DNA of 64,000 nt from Natrinema salifodinae (GCF_900110455.1 NZ_FOIS01000005.1:1-64000), one strand, 5' to 3'. Counted from the first letter of the stretch, positions 1 through 8,437 are shown. Made by a program: numbers and translations. Notes: a model not told the origin generated them from the letters alone.

Positions 1-62
1 GTGTACGCACCAAGGCAACGAGGTGTTGAGCCCGCGAGCACTAACTGATCGAGCCACACACT
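1..62 (+). rRNA. 23S rRNA, 3' end (partial)
   Basis: The first about 60 bases match the conserved 3' terminus of haloarchaeal 23S rRNA (…gaggtgttgagcccgcgagc…). The 5' part lies outside the window. The exact mature 3' end is not certain. A strong hairpin follows at about 86-108 (ctgg..cccg GAAA cggg.ccag), probably part of the processing region behind the 23S gene. Confidence 0.9.
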
Positions 63-150
63 CATACACTACATCGCATTGGATCTGGTACCCGGAAACG
101 GGTCCAGGCGCGAACTGGACTACACGTACACTACGGTCTTTGACACACCA

Positions 151-189
151 CCGATTATGGTCTACTCACGGTTCGATTCCGTGAATCGG
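151..189 (+). ncRNA. tRNA-like mini-helix in the 23S-5S spacer (5S processing element)
   Basis: The spacer just before 5S rRNA folds like the acceptor and T arm of a tRNA. CCGATT (151-156) pairs with AATCGG (184-189). CACGG (167-171), a 7-base TTCGATT loop and CCGTG (179-183) form a T-arm stacked directly on the 3' acceptor strand. The 5S gene begins two or three bases later. In Haloferax volcanii a tRNA-like element in this place lets tRNase Z cut the 5' end of pre-5S rRNA. The same role is inferred here from position and fold. Confidence 0.75.
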
Positions 190-191
190 CA

Positions 192-312
192 TTGAGGCGG
201 CCACAGCGGCGGGGTTCCTCCCGTACCCATCCCGAACACGGACGATAAGCCCGCCTGCGTATCGGCCAGTACTGGAGTGCGCGAGCCTCTGGAAACTCCG
301 ATTCGCCGCCAT
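192..312 (+). rRNA. 5S rRNA
   Basis: This is a complete 5S gene of about 121 nt. The conserved haloarchaeal blocks are visible: ggcggccacagcgg near the 5' end, cccgtacccatcccgaacac in the middle, agtactggagtgcgcgagcc, and the closing gccgcc that pairs with the 5' ggcggc. It is the last gene of the rRNA operon. No tRNA-Cys follows, unlike in many haloarchaeal rRNA operons. Ends are estimated from helix I pairing and may be off by one or two bases. Confidence 0.95.
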
Positions 313-335
313 CCACTCATACTCTCCATCCATTC

Positions 336-376
336 CCCCTCGCCAGCCACCGCTCCGGTGGCCGTGAGGGGTTTTT
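336..376 (+). terminator. Terminator-like hairpin with T-run after the rRNA operon
   Basis: cccctc (336-341) pairs with gagggg (366-371), and gccaccg (346-352) pairs with cggtggc (356-362) around a ctc loop. Five T residues (372-376) follow at once. In archaea the T-run itself is the main termination signal, so the hairpin plus T-run is a good candidate for the end of the rRNA transcript. The 360 bases between here and moeA are AT-rich and show no convincing gene. Confidence 0.6.
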
Positions 377-707
377 GCATATTTGCAATATTATTTTACT
401 GTCTTGGGAAGATCCTGGTAGCAGTACACGTTGCGCTCGTGCAGCCGACGGCGAACTGCTGCCTGATCTCTCTGCTTTACATACCTTCCAATGTAATAAT
501 ATATTACTAGATAACATCAAATTTGCCACCAAGGTAAAATAATAATAATTGACGGGATTACAGTCGGAACGTAATCTGGCTAAATCACAATCACCGGAAT
601 ACGCCCTACTGAAAGTGGTAATTTATTGCTCTTGAATGGATCACGTCCTGCCAGCGATGCTGTACGAATACGAAGCCACAACAGACCGTTCTCACGAAGA
701 CACACAG

Positions 708-718
708 TGTTTTAACAC
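708..718 (+). promoter_or_regulatory. TATA-like box of moeA
   Basis: tgttttaacac is centred 27 bp before the ATG at 740. This is the spacing expected for a leaderless haloarchaeal transcript, so it favours ATG 740 over the in-frame GTG at 719. Confidence 0.45.
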
Positions 719-739
719 GTGGTACGAAATACCGTATCT

Positions 740-1966
740 ATGGGGTGTAATAACGAGGACTTCCTCTGGAGAGAAAGCGCTTCGGAACAGGTCTTGGACC
801 TTCGATACACGTTCCTTTCGTCGCTCGAATCCGAGTCGGTTTCCATCGATTCGATTTCCGGACGAGTCATAGCTGAACCGATCGTTGCTGCCCGTGACGT
901 TCCCGAGCACGATTTTGCGACGATGGACGGATTCGCGTTCGATGTCACCGACGCGTATCCCTTGACCCTTGGTAGCCGTGAGGTCTATCCGGAAGACGAA
1001 CCACCCTCCCTACAATCGGGGGAAGCGATCCGGGTCGCAACGGGAGCACCGATCCCCGAAGAAGCGAATGCAGTGTTAAAACGCGAAGACGCGTCCATCG
1101 ACGACGGAGTAGTACGAGGACCGGACATCGAACCTGGGACGTACACGTACGAACGCGGAAGTAATATTAGCGAAGGTGACGTTCTTTTCGAATTCGGTGA
1201 TCGGCTCTCGGCCAAGGACGCAATTCTCTTGAGCGATTTGGGACACGAGCGTATCGATGTCGTCGAACGATTTTCGACCGGCGTTCTCGCGACGGGAACG
1301 GAAATACATGAGGGAAAATCGCGGGATCTCGATTCACCCATGCTCGCCGGACTCGTCCGTTCGTGGGGCCACGAAGCGACTTACGAGGGGTCCGTTCCCA
1401 ACGAGTACGATCGCGTCAAGTCGGCGATCGATCGCCTGGCGAGCGAATACGACGTGGTCGTGACGACCGGGGGGACAAGTGTCGGCCACAAAGATCACGT
1501 CGTTCGAGCAGTGGCCGATCTCGGTTCGGTTCTGTTTCACCGCGTTCGCATCCGCCCCGGGAAGCCGATCGCGGTTGCTCGCCTTCCAGACCACGAAGCG
1601 GTCGTCTTCGCCATTCCCGGAAAACCGATCGGCGCTCACACGGTCGCCAGTCTCGTGATGCGGCCGTTTTTCACCGGTGACTCGAAAGCCCCGACGGTGA
1701 AGGCGACGCTCGAACGCGCGGTCTCTCTCGGTCCTGACGGATTCGAGTACGCGGTTCCCGTAACGGTGACCGACGAAAACGGGGACCGACGCGCAATGCC
1801 GCTCGGGCACGTCGACTCGCCGCTTCGGATCTACGAGGAGCAGTTCGATCCGAGCGTCCTGTCCTCGAGTACGCGTGCGAGTCGGGCGGATGGGATCGTG
1901 ATCACGCGGGCGTCACTCGCAGCGGATGAGCGTGTAGATGTCGTCCCCTATTCTGCGATCGAATGA
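740..1966 (+). CDS. moeA: Molybdopterin molybdenumtransferase MoeA-like
   Basis: This 408-aa cytoplasmic protein of the MoeA family inserts molybdate into adenylated molybdopterin. Visible family marks are the DFATMDGFAF segment near residue 60, the VATGAPIPEEANAV segment, the MogA-like core with VVTTGGTSVG, and RIRPGKPIAVA followed by FAIPGKPIGAHTV. In the last block MoeA usually has PGNPVS, so GKPIG is divergent. An in-frame GTG at 719 is possible, but ATG 740 fits the TATA-like box better. Its stop overlaps mocA by 4 bp, so the two are cotranscribed. The pairing with mocA suggests it serves xanthine-dehydrogenase-family enzymes, such as those encoded downstream, rather than general cofactor supply. 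Confidence 0.88.
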   Translation: MGCNNEDFLWRESASEQVLDLRYTFLSSLESESVSIDSISGRVIAEPIVAARDVPEHDFATMDGFAFDVTDAYPLTLGSREVYPEDEPPSLQSGEAIRVATGAPIPEEANAVLKREDASIDDGVVRGPDIEPGTYTYERGSNISEGDVLFEFGDRLSAKDAILLSDLGHERIDVVERFSTGVLATGTEIHEGKSRDLDSPMLAGLVRSWGHEATYEGSVPNEYDRVKSAIDRLASEYDVVVTTGGTSVGHKDHVVRAVADLGSVLFHRVRIRPGKPIAVARLPDHEAVVFAIPGKPIGAHTVASLVMRPFFTGDSKAPTVKATLERAVSLGPDGFEYAVPVTVTDENGDRRAMPLGHVDSPLRIYEEQFDPSVLSSSTRASRADGIVITRASLAADERVDVVPYSAIE

Positions 1967-2619
1967 TGTTCGAGGAGCCCCCCATCGTCGATGTGCCGTC
2001 CGTCGAAGAGGGGACAAACGAATCGACCGCAATCCACGGTGTCGTTCTGGCAGCGGGGACGAGCAGCCGGTACGGAAGGTCGAACAAACTCCTGGAATTG
2101 ATCGACGGCGACCCGTTGGTCTGTCATGCAGTGGCATCGTTCGTCGAGTCCCGACTCGCGAACGTGACCGTCGTACTCGGACACGACCGCGAACGCGTTC
2201 GAGCGGCGCTTCGGGAGTACGACGTCGCGTTTCGATACAACAGATCCTACAAGCAGGGACAGAGCGCGTCGGTACGAGAAGGAATCGAAGCCGCTCGCGA
2301 GGCGAGCGCCGACGCCGTCATCTTCGGTCTCGGAGACATGCCGAACGTCTCACCCACAACGGTCGATGCGCTCGTCGAGAGCTACGAACGGGGGGACGGG
2401 TCCGCGCTTGCGGCCGGGTATGATGGGTCCCGAGGAAACCCGGTGTTGTTCGACTCGCAGCACTTCGATGCGCTCGGTTCCGTAACGGGGGATATCGGCG
2501 GACGGGATATCCTTCGGAACGCCCCCGATGCCGCGATCGTCGACACGGCCGATCCCGGCGTTCTCCGCGATATTGATCGGCCGACGGACCTGAAAAACGG
2601 AGAGTACGATGCTGACTGA
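1963..2619 (+). CDS. mocA: Molybdenum cofactor nucleotidyltransferase (MocA/MobA family)
   Basis: This 218-aa NTP-transferase fold protein has the signature GVVLAAGTSSRYGRSNKLLE at about residues 26-45, where MocA/MobA proteins bind the nucleotide and metal. FGLGDMP near residue 125 is the metal-binding aspartate loop. RGNPVLF and GDIGGRD are typical of MocA rather than MobA. MocA attaches CMP to molybdopterin, giving the cytosine-dinucleotide cofactor used by bacterial xanthine-dehydrogenase-type enzymes. In E. coli mocA (ygfJ) sits in the ygeW-uacT purine region. Here it overlaps moeA by 4 bp. A guanylyltransferase role cannot be excluded from sequence alone. Confidence 0.85.
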   Translation: MMFEEPPIVDVPSVEEGTNESTAIHGVVLAAGTSSRYGRSNKLLELIDGDPLVCHAVASFVESRLANVTVVLGHDRERVRAALREYDVAFRYNRSYKQGQSASVREGIEAAREASADAVIFGLGDMPNVSPTTVDALVESYERGDGSALAAGYDGSRGNPVLFDSQHFDALGSVTGDIGGRDILRNAPDAAIVDTADPGVLRDIDRPTDLKNGEYDAD

Positions 2620-2718
2620 TCGATAGTCGAAGACGGTCGGAGACCATCTCTCGACCCGGTATCGGCTTCGCTTCCGCTCTCTACGGTAGAGCGGGAATTC
2701 CCCTTGCCGAGCGCCGCG

Positions 2719-3525
2719 CTATGGCTCGGGTTCGTCCTCGTCGATGTACAGACTTCGCCGGAAGAGAAGCGGCATGAGCGATTCTTTCCCCAAAATCTCC
2801 GTTTCCGGGCTCTCCACGTCGCTCTTGTACCGCCGAATCCTGTACGAATCGAGTTCGTTTCGATTCTCGGTGACACGCTCGAGGACCTCGAGGACGTCTC
2901 CACTCACTTCGTCACGATACGTTTTCCCGACCTCGATCCCGATGACTGGGACGTCGGTCGGCCAGTCCCAGTCGAACGTGTGGACGTACTGACCGAATTG
3001 CCAAACGAGGTGGTCGAGATCGATATCGTCATCGGTGACCTCCGTCGCCAGCTGTTCGAGCTTCCGATCCCAGTAATTGATCACGCACGCTTTGAGATCA
3101 TCCTGTAGCGTGTCGTCGACGAGTCGCTGTTCGATCGGGTACCCGATCTCGATCCCGACGATCGCGTACTGATCGAGACGCGTAAGGCAGCGCTGGCACT
3201 CCATCTCGTAGACCGGTATTCCGACCGGATTTTCGACCGAGAGATGTGCGATCTCTTTGCCGCAGTTCGGACACCAAAGAAACAGCACTCCGTTGTCAAC
3301 GTTCGTCAGCTCATCGAATACGGTTAAATCGTCGAATTGCTTTTCTTCGGGTAACTGGTCGGCATCTTCCGGCTGTTGGCTCGATGTGGCAGCGTTCGCA
3401 AACTGTGCCAATTCGTGATCTTTCAGCAATGATTTAATAACCGAATCGTGAGAAGAATGCGATTCCTCTTCCTGAAGCTCCTCCAATCGTTGTTTCGTCC
3501 AGTCCCGTATTCGGATCGTAGCCAT
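2719..3525 (-). CDS. Haloarchaeal protein with ribbon-helix-helix-like N terminus and zinc ribbon
   Basis: This 268-aa protein has no assigned function. I chose the ATG giving MATIRIRDWTKQ; an upstream in-frame ATG would add eight residues. Residues 1-45 (TIRIRDWTKQRLEEL … SVIKSLLKDH) look like a short ribbon-helix-helix or CopG-type segment. A CPNC … CQRC pair with 22 residues between (about 87-114) should bind zinc. The rest is acidic with a conserved-looking block ending in LLFRRSLYIDEDEPEP. The architecture suggests a DNA- or RNA-associated protein. It lies alone, convergent with mocA. Confidence 0.7.
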   Translation of the reverse strand: MATIRIRDWTKQRLEELQEEESHSSHDSVIKSLLKDHELAQFANAATSSQQPEDADQLPEEKQFDDLTVFDELTNVDNGVLFLWCPNCGKEIAHLSVENPVGIPVYEMECQRCLTRLDQYAIVGIEIGYPIEQRLVDDTLQDDLKACVINYWDRKLEQLATEVTDDDIDLDHLVWQFGQYVHTFDWDWPTDVPVIGIEVGKTYRDEVSGDVLEVLERVTENRNELDSYRIRRYKSDVESPETEILGKESLMPLLFRRSLYIDEDEPEP

Positions 3526-3648
3526 TGCGTATATGCTCTGTGTTATCACGCATAATTGTTACTCCGCCACCACGTCCCTGATCTGCCAAATCGCTGTGAA
3601 CCTGGCTGATTCCGTTCCCTTTCCCATCCAAAGCCGGCGCCAGGCGTA

Positions 3649-3831
3649 TCAATCGTTCGTGTATCGTCGCGTGACATATCCTGCGATACGGTTCCGTACC
3701 CGCTTTGATTCGACGTGAGTCAATTTCTCGACTTTCGTTTTGTTCTCTTCGAAGTCGGCTGAAAACGCATCGGGATACCGATCGAGGAGCGTATCGCCGA
3801 TTGTAATGATGGTCTCTGAGTCGTCGGACAT
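3649..3831 (-). CDS. S17e-like ribosomal protein paralogue 1
   Basis: This 60-aa protein carries the ribosomal protein S17e signature: [17 protein letters not shown] followed by a [13 protein letters not shown] tail. Canonical haloarchaeal S17e starts with a basic MAIKPAYVKK-like segment. Here the N terminus is acidic ([10 protein letters not shown]), so it is a diverged paralogue rather than clearly the housekeeping gene. The frame is open further upstream, but the extension is not family-like. The start gives the right length, and a TATA-like attattgtg lies about 30 bp upstream. A second S17e-like gene lies 1.7 kb away on the same strand. Confidence 0.8.
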   Translation of the reverse strand: MSDDSETIITIGDTLLDRYPDAFSADFEENKTKVEKLTHVESKRVRNRIAGYVTRRYTND

Positions 3832-4066
3832 CTTGGTGTGATAACTCATGCCAAACACAATAATGTTTGCCGCGCGAGACGCAACTACGATTCCCGTTCT
3901 CGATCGTTGGAGTAAACGCTTCGTATACGAACTGAATACAGTTCTCGACGACGTGCTCGCGGTCTGTTCGCAGACGCTGTCGTACACCGAAGGATCCGCT
4001 AGGGGGTTACCGCTACCGATATTTTGATTAGAACAGGGAGGAACCAATGGAATGGTATAGTCTGTC

Positions 4067-4309
4067 ATGCCCTTGCGAGTCACTGTTTCCCCGATCGAAT
4101 CGATTTCGTCGAGGACCACCGTTTGCCACGTCGACGAACTGTCCGAGGAGGCGAAATCGTATTTCTTTCGAATCGTTCGCGAAGATGTCCCGGTCGCTGT
4201 AGAGTCTCACGTTGCGACCGAGTTCTCCCGGTGGGACGTCGTCAAGTTCACCGATTACTACCGCGTTTCGGTAACGAATTCCAGAACGAGCGATCACGTC
4301 ACTGCGTGA
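4067..4309 (+). CDS. Small haloarchaeal protein of unknown function
   Basis: This 80-aa protein has a conserved-looking core ([18 protein letters not shown] … [11 protein letters not shown]) and no membrane segment or cysteine motif. It runs opposite to S17e-like gene 1, from a divergent promoter region, and ends 80 bp before the convergent gene that stops at 4391. Codon use matches the neighbours and the frame is sensible, so I take it as real. I do not recognise a function. Confidence 0.55.
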   Translation: MPLRVTVSPIESISSRTTVCHVDELSEEAKSYFFRIVREDVPVAVESHVATEFSRWDVVKFTDYYRVSVTNSRTSDHVTA

Positions 4310-4390
4310 AGGGGACTGCCGACTCGCGGGCCGCGGAAAACGCGAACGCCAAAGCCGCCTCTGTATTCGATGAGTTATGAAGACCCAGAT

Positions 4391-5317
4391 TCAGTTAGCC
4401 GTCGGATCCGCGTCATGGATTCGTTGCACTACCGCCTCGAGGGTGATTTCGCCACGCTGATCGGTGATCCTTCCGGTGACGAGATCTATGACTCCGAGTT
4501 CGGCTAGCAACCGCCGAGTCTGATCGTGATCGAGACCGAGTGCGGTTTTGACTTCGGAGACCGTCCTCGACTGATCGAGCACCGCCGTTAGCTCGGCGAC
4601 GGTCAGCCCCTGCGGAACGCCGAGGCCGTCAGCGACGAGGGAGTCGTTCTCGTCGAGATCGACGCTTGCCAGAAGGTCCGCTACGCGCTGATCCCCGAAA
4701 TCCGATTTCTTCGCTTCTTCGTCCGGTTTCGCGTCCGGTTCCCTCGTCATCACCGAAGCCTCATCTGCGGAGTTCGCGGCATTCGATGCTGTTCCCTCCT
4801 CGGTGTCGTCCGATTGGCTGTCTCTTTCGCCCGCCGTTTCTTCCGGATCGTGTATGCCGTGTTTGATCATGTACCGCCGGACCGTTTCGGACGTGACGTC
4901 GACGTCGAGTGCCGCGGTCATCGCCGTGAACGTGTCGTATTCTTGGTATACCGCTTCGAGCGCTTTCGGATCCTTGTACGGAGGAGTTCCGGCCGCCGAT
5001 GTGACGGTCCCTTTTCCACCGCTCGCGTTCCCCCCGAACGAGTAGGTATCCAGCGAACCGTTATCGCGAGTCGGTATCGAAAATTCGAGAGTAACGTCGA
5101 CGTGTCCGTCGGTCAGGTCCGCGTTCGCGGCGTCGATGGTAATATCATCGTTGACGTGGCCCTCGTCTAGTATCGGCACGCCGACGTTCACTCGGGCAGT
5201 AACGGCCTCCGTTCCCACCTCCGTCTCTGCGAGAGCCACGCTTCGGATTTCTTTCTCCGTTCGCTCGAGACCTGCCAGAATCTCGGCTAATTCCCCGATC
5301 GCGGCGCTGATCGACAT
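4391..5317 (-). CDS. Acidic protein with two predicted HTH segments, unknown function
   Basis: This 308-aa protein has three parts. Residues 1-100 hold a beta-rich domain (SISAAIGELAEILAGLERTE …). Residues 110-155 contain a helix-turn-helix-like stretch (AMTAALDVDVTSETVRRYM). A very acidic, low-complexity linker (about 160-215) leads to a C-terminal winged-helix-like part (LTVAELTAVLDQSRTVSEVK … QTRRLLAELGVIDL). It lies between the two S17e-like genes, upstream of the SMC/rdfA operon and on the same strand. The layout resembles a haloarchaeal DNA-binding regulator or chromatin factor, but that is inference only. Confidence 0.65.
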   Translation of the reverse strand: MSISAAIGELAEILAGLERTEKEIRSVALAETEVGTEAVTARVNVGVPILDEGHVNDDITIDAANADLTDGHVDVTLEFSIPTRDNGSLDTYSFGGNASGGKGTVTSAAGTPPYKDPKALEAVYQEYDTFTAMTAALDVDVTSETVRRYMIKHGIHDPEETAGERDSQSDDTEEGTASNAANSADEASVMTREPDAKPDEEAKKSDFGDQRVADLLASVDLDENDSLVADGLGVPQGLTVAELTAVLDQSRTVSEVKTALGLDHDQTRRLLAELGVIDLVTGRITDQRGEITLEAVVQRIHDADPTAN

Positions 5318-5486
5318 ATGGGTTTGTTACACAACCACACACTATGGTGTGGTCGAATGGGTGATATTTGCCTCTTGTTTTCGCGCTCCGAGCCGTCGTT
5401 CGTCGTAGTCGTGAGATGGCGTCGAGCAACGGGAGCGGACCGGCAGACGTCAAGCGTTCTCGCGAGGAATCTCTCCGATCGCCGCG

Positions 5487-5669
5487 TTAGGACGAGCGCT
5501 TTCGACGAGTGATGTATCCGGCGATACGGTTTCGGAGGCGGGTCGAACCGACATACGTCATCTTTTGTACAATTTCCTTGTTCGTATCGAACTCGGTCGT
5601 GAACGCCTCGGGGTATTGCGTGAGAAGCCGATTGCCGATGTCCATCACGTCTTCCGGATCGGACGCCAT
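5487..5669 (-). CDS. S17e-like ribosomal protein paralogue 2
   Basis: This second 60-aa S17e-like protein has LLTQYPEAFTTEFDTNK and RLRNRIAGYITRR. It is clearly related to the copy at 3649-3831 but diverged over most of its length outside the C-terminal NRIAGY block. The N terminus (MASDPEDVMD) again lacks the basic leader of canonical S17e. A TATA-like box (gtatttatgc on the minus strand, 5698-5707) lies about 30 bp upstream. It may be a regulatory, stress-specific or moonlighting S17e variant. Confidence 0.8.
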   Translation of the reverse strand: MASDPEDVMDIGNRLLTQYPEAFTTEFDTNKEIVQKMTYVGSTRLRNRIAGYITRRKRSS

Positions 5670-5862
5670 TAGCGTGACTACATACCATCGAAAATTGCAT
5701 AAATACTTTGTTTGCGGTCCGACAGCGGATCAAAAACGAAGCCGGAATCGGGGGACAGTATCACGATCGATTCCGCGCTGTGCCACGCGACGTGTCGTCC
5801 GGCCTCCGATTCGATCCGCCGAACATCGAGAACTGAAGTCGAATTCGATCGATTCCGGAGGA

Positions 5863-7656
5863 TTACTCCGCGTCGGCCGTCTCTCGGCTCGCAACCGACC
5901 ACTCCGTCGGATCGATCGTCTGTCCGTCGATCGTCGAGTGTTCGGGATACGTGGTGAACACGAGGTATTCGGTCCGCTCGTCCAGGTACTCGACGAGCGT
6001 GTGGAGGTTCTCGTCCGCGAGACTTCCAACGCCGTCTACGAGCATGAGGGGGACCGTCTCGTCGACGTCGAACGACTCGTATCCGGCGAGCGCTGCGATG
6101 AATCCGATCAACTCGAGTTCTCCCTCGCTCAGCGCGTCGAGGCTCGCCTCGCGACCGTCCCGAGCCACCACGAGATCGAAATCCCCAGTCAGGTGGGCCG
6201 ACTCGAATCCGGTTTCGAAGCGCTCGCCGATCTCCTGGATCGACTCGGTGAACTCCTCTCGCGCTTGGTTTTTGATTTCCTGCTTTCGGGACCTGAGATC
6301 CTCGATTTCTCGCCGAATCTCGTTGCGCTCGTCCTTGAGGAGTTCGATCTGTTCAGCGCGCGATTCGAGCTCTTCGAGTTCCGACCGCGCGTCTTCTAGT
6401 TCCGCCTCCCGATATTTAATTTCGCTTTCGACGTCGGTAATCTGATCGACCGCTTCGTCGACCGACTCGCTAAGCGCTTCGACGCGTTCGTCCGCCCGAT
6501 CGAAGCGTTCCCGGGCCTCTTCGAGGCTCTGTTTTCGATCGGCGAGTTTCTCTTCGAGATCCTCGATTTCGGTCTCCACGTCCCGCTTTCGGCGCCGTGC
6601 TTGCGCGCGCTCCTCTCGCCGCGCCTCGAGTTCTTCGACGCGGTCACGACGGGATTCGAGCTGCGCCCGCCGCTCGCTGATTTTCTCTCGAAGGGCGTCG
6701 AGGCGTTCCTCGAGTGCCTCGCGATCCGCATCCGAACCGCACGTCCAGCAGACGACGGTATCGCCGGTCAGCTCCCGATTGACGTCGGTGATGAGGTCGA
6801 GCTTGTCCTCCTGGAGAATCATCTCGTTAGCCGAGTAGACGTTTTGCAACACGTCGATAGCCTGCTTTACCTCCCGGAGTTCCTCGCGAGCGGTTTCCAG
6901 TTCAGCCTCGACGGAGTCGTCTTCGTCGATCACGATTTCGTCGAGTTCCGACCGCCGCTCCGCTAGCCGAGTTTCGATTCGCTCGATCGCTTGCGTGAGC
7001 CGTTCGATTTGGCTTTCCGCCTGGCTGCGCTCCGCCTGTGCCTGGCTGAGTTCGCCCTGCACCGAATCCGAGCGGTCCTCGTCGTCGGTCGTTGCTGCTG
7101 AGAGGTCCGTCCGTCGTTCGCGGAGCTCTTCTACTTCGGTTTCGAGCTGCGTGACCCGCTCTTGGATCGACGGGAGTCGCTTGCTCGCCTCGTTCGCCTG
7201 CGCCAGTTCGGAATCGATCTGGTCCCGCTCTCTCTTCAGCGCCGCGATCTGCGCATCGATATCCTGGAAATCGAGCGGGCGGAGAAGAACGTCTTCGAGG
7301 TTTGCTCCTTCTCGAACCGCCTGGCGAACCTCGTTTCGCTCGCCGAGACACGCGAACAGTGAGGCTCGAACGACGTCGTACTCGCTCTCGAGGTACGGCG
7401 TTCCCTCGGTGCTCACGCTGCCGTTCGCGCTGCGGAGCGCTACCTCGACGTCCTTCTCGGGGGTTCGAAGATGAACGTGTCCGGACGCTTCCCCTTCCGT
7501 CAGCGTCGCCGCCGTGCCGAGACCCGTTTTGATCGCTTCGATGAAACTCGATTTGCCCTGCCAATTCGATCCTTTGACCGCGTTGAGGCCCGTCTCGAGC
7601 CGTGCGCTCCCGTCGTAAATGCCCGCGATGTTCTCGATATCGATTTTCCACGTCAT
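5863..7656 (-). CDS. Archaea-specific SMC-related ATPase, partner of RdfA
   Basis: This 597-aa protein has the layout of a Rad50/SMC ATPase. Residues 1-45 hold the N-terminal half with a Walker A variant (KGSNWQGKSSFIEAI). Long coiled coils occupy about 130-270 and 310-465, separated by a Rad50-like zinc-hook CWTC near residue 315. The C-terminal half has a signature-like DALSEGELELIGFIAALAGY and a Walker B-like VPLMLVDGVGSL. It matches the haloarchaeal 'archaea-specific SMC-related protein' encoded next to rdfA. It overlaps rdfA by 4 bp and is translated after it. Its role is not settled; a link to cell shape or chromosome organisation is inferred from RdfA. Confidence 0.88.
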   Translation of the reverse strand: MTWKIDIENIAGIYDGSARLETGLNAVKGSNWQGKSSFIEAIKTGLGTAATLTEGEASGHVHLRTPEKDVEVALRSANGSVSTEGTPYLESEYDVVRASLFACLGERNEVRQAVREGANLEDVLLRPLDFQDIDAQIAALKRERDQIDSELAQANEASKRLPSIQERVTQLETEVEELRERRTDLSAATTDDEDRSDSVQGELSQAQAERSQAESQIERLTQAIERIETRLAERRSELDEIVIDEDDSVEAELETAREELREVKQAIDVLQNVYSANEMILQEDKLDLITDVNRELTGDTVVCWTCGSDADREALEERLDALREKISERRAQLESRRDRVEELEARREERAQARRRKRDVETEIEDLEEKLADRKQSLEEARERFDRADERVEALSESVDEAVDQITDVESEIKYREAELEDARSELEELESRAEQIELLKDERNEIRREIEDLRSRKQEIKNQAREEFTESIQEIGERFETGFESAHLTGDFDLVVARDGREASLDALSEGELELIGFIAALAGYESFDVDETVPLMLVDGVGSLADENLHTLVEYLDERTEYLVFTTYPEHSTIDGQTIDPTEWSVASRETADAE

Positions 7657-8315
7657 GACTGTTCGTTCGTGCTCTCGGTCGTCTCGCCCTCGCGATCGCT
7701 GTGACGCTCACAGACGTAACCCCGCTCCACGGCGACGGTAAGCGGGACCCGCGTCGGACACTCGTCGCAGTGTAAGTGAAGCTGTACTTCGACCGACGAG
7801 GAGGAGACGCCGTCGAGTTCCCCTTTGGTCGCGAGCGAACTGAGTGCTTCGTCGACCTTCTCGATGACGACCTCCTGTGCGACGGCGATGCTGTTGCGTT
7901 CCCAGTCCGTGCGCGCGGTCGCCCGCTCTTTAGTCCCGTTCAGACATTCCGTGAGGTGTTTTTTCATCGTTCCCCAGGAAACCATGTCGCCGTGTACCTG
8001 CTCGCCGTCGATTCCGACCGCAGATAGCCGTTCGATCGTTTCCTCGCGTACCAGTTCGTCGTCAGCGGTCAGCGCCTGGTAGTCGCCGTCGAGCTGCGAT
8101 TCGATCGATTCGCGACCCTGCTCGTCGTAAACGCGCTTGAGGAGTCGTTTGTTGAACCACTCGGTTATCGTTCGATAACCGACTTCGGAGTGGCCGTCCG
8201 TTCCTCGCCAGCGCGCGAGAAGGCCGGCATTCAGCGACTCGTGGCGCGGATCGGCTGACTCGAGACCGTATCGATCGATCGTCGCGTCGACCTTGCAGCC
8301 CGGATCGGGAGACAT
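7653..8315 (-). CDS. rdfA: Rod-determining factor RdfA
   Basis: This 220-aa protein matches haloarchaeal RdfA, which in Haloferax volcanii is needed for the rod cell shape. Visible features are a predicted N-terminal HTH-like region (YGLESADPRHESLNAGLLARW … GYRTITEWFN), a helical middle, and a C-terminal zinc-type segment with CDECPTR and YVCERH that could form a Cys3-His site. A TATA-like box on the minus strand (8341-8350) lies about 30 bp before the ATG. It is the first gene of a two-gene operon with the SMC-like ATPase. Confidence 0.85.
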   Translation of the reverse strand: MSPDPGCKVDATIDRYGLESADPRHESLNAGLLARWRGTDGHSEVGYRTITEWFNKRLLKRVYDEQGRESIESQLDGDYQALTADDELVREETIERLSAVGIDGEQVHGDMVSWGTMKKHLTECLNGTKERATARTDWERNSIAVAQEVVIEKVDEALSSLATKGELDGVSSSSVEVQLHLHCDECPTRVPLTVAVERGYVCERHSDREGETTESTNEQS

Positions 8316-8340
8316 GTATCAAAAATAATGCAAGGCGCTA

Positions 8341-8350
8341 CATAAAACTG
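8341..8350 (-). promoter_or_regulatory. TATA-like box of the rdfA-SMC operon
   Basis: On the minus strand this reads cagttttatg, centred about 30 bp before the rdfA ATG (first base 8315). Confidence 0.4.
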
Positions 8351-8437
8351 ACTGTGCGTGTACGAACCGTAGCGAATACGGCTCCCTGGGGCGTCGAGAC
8401 TGCGTAATTCCGGTCGAAATCGAACCGCAACCGGAAT

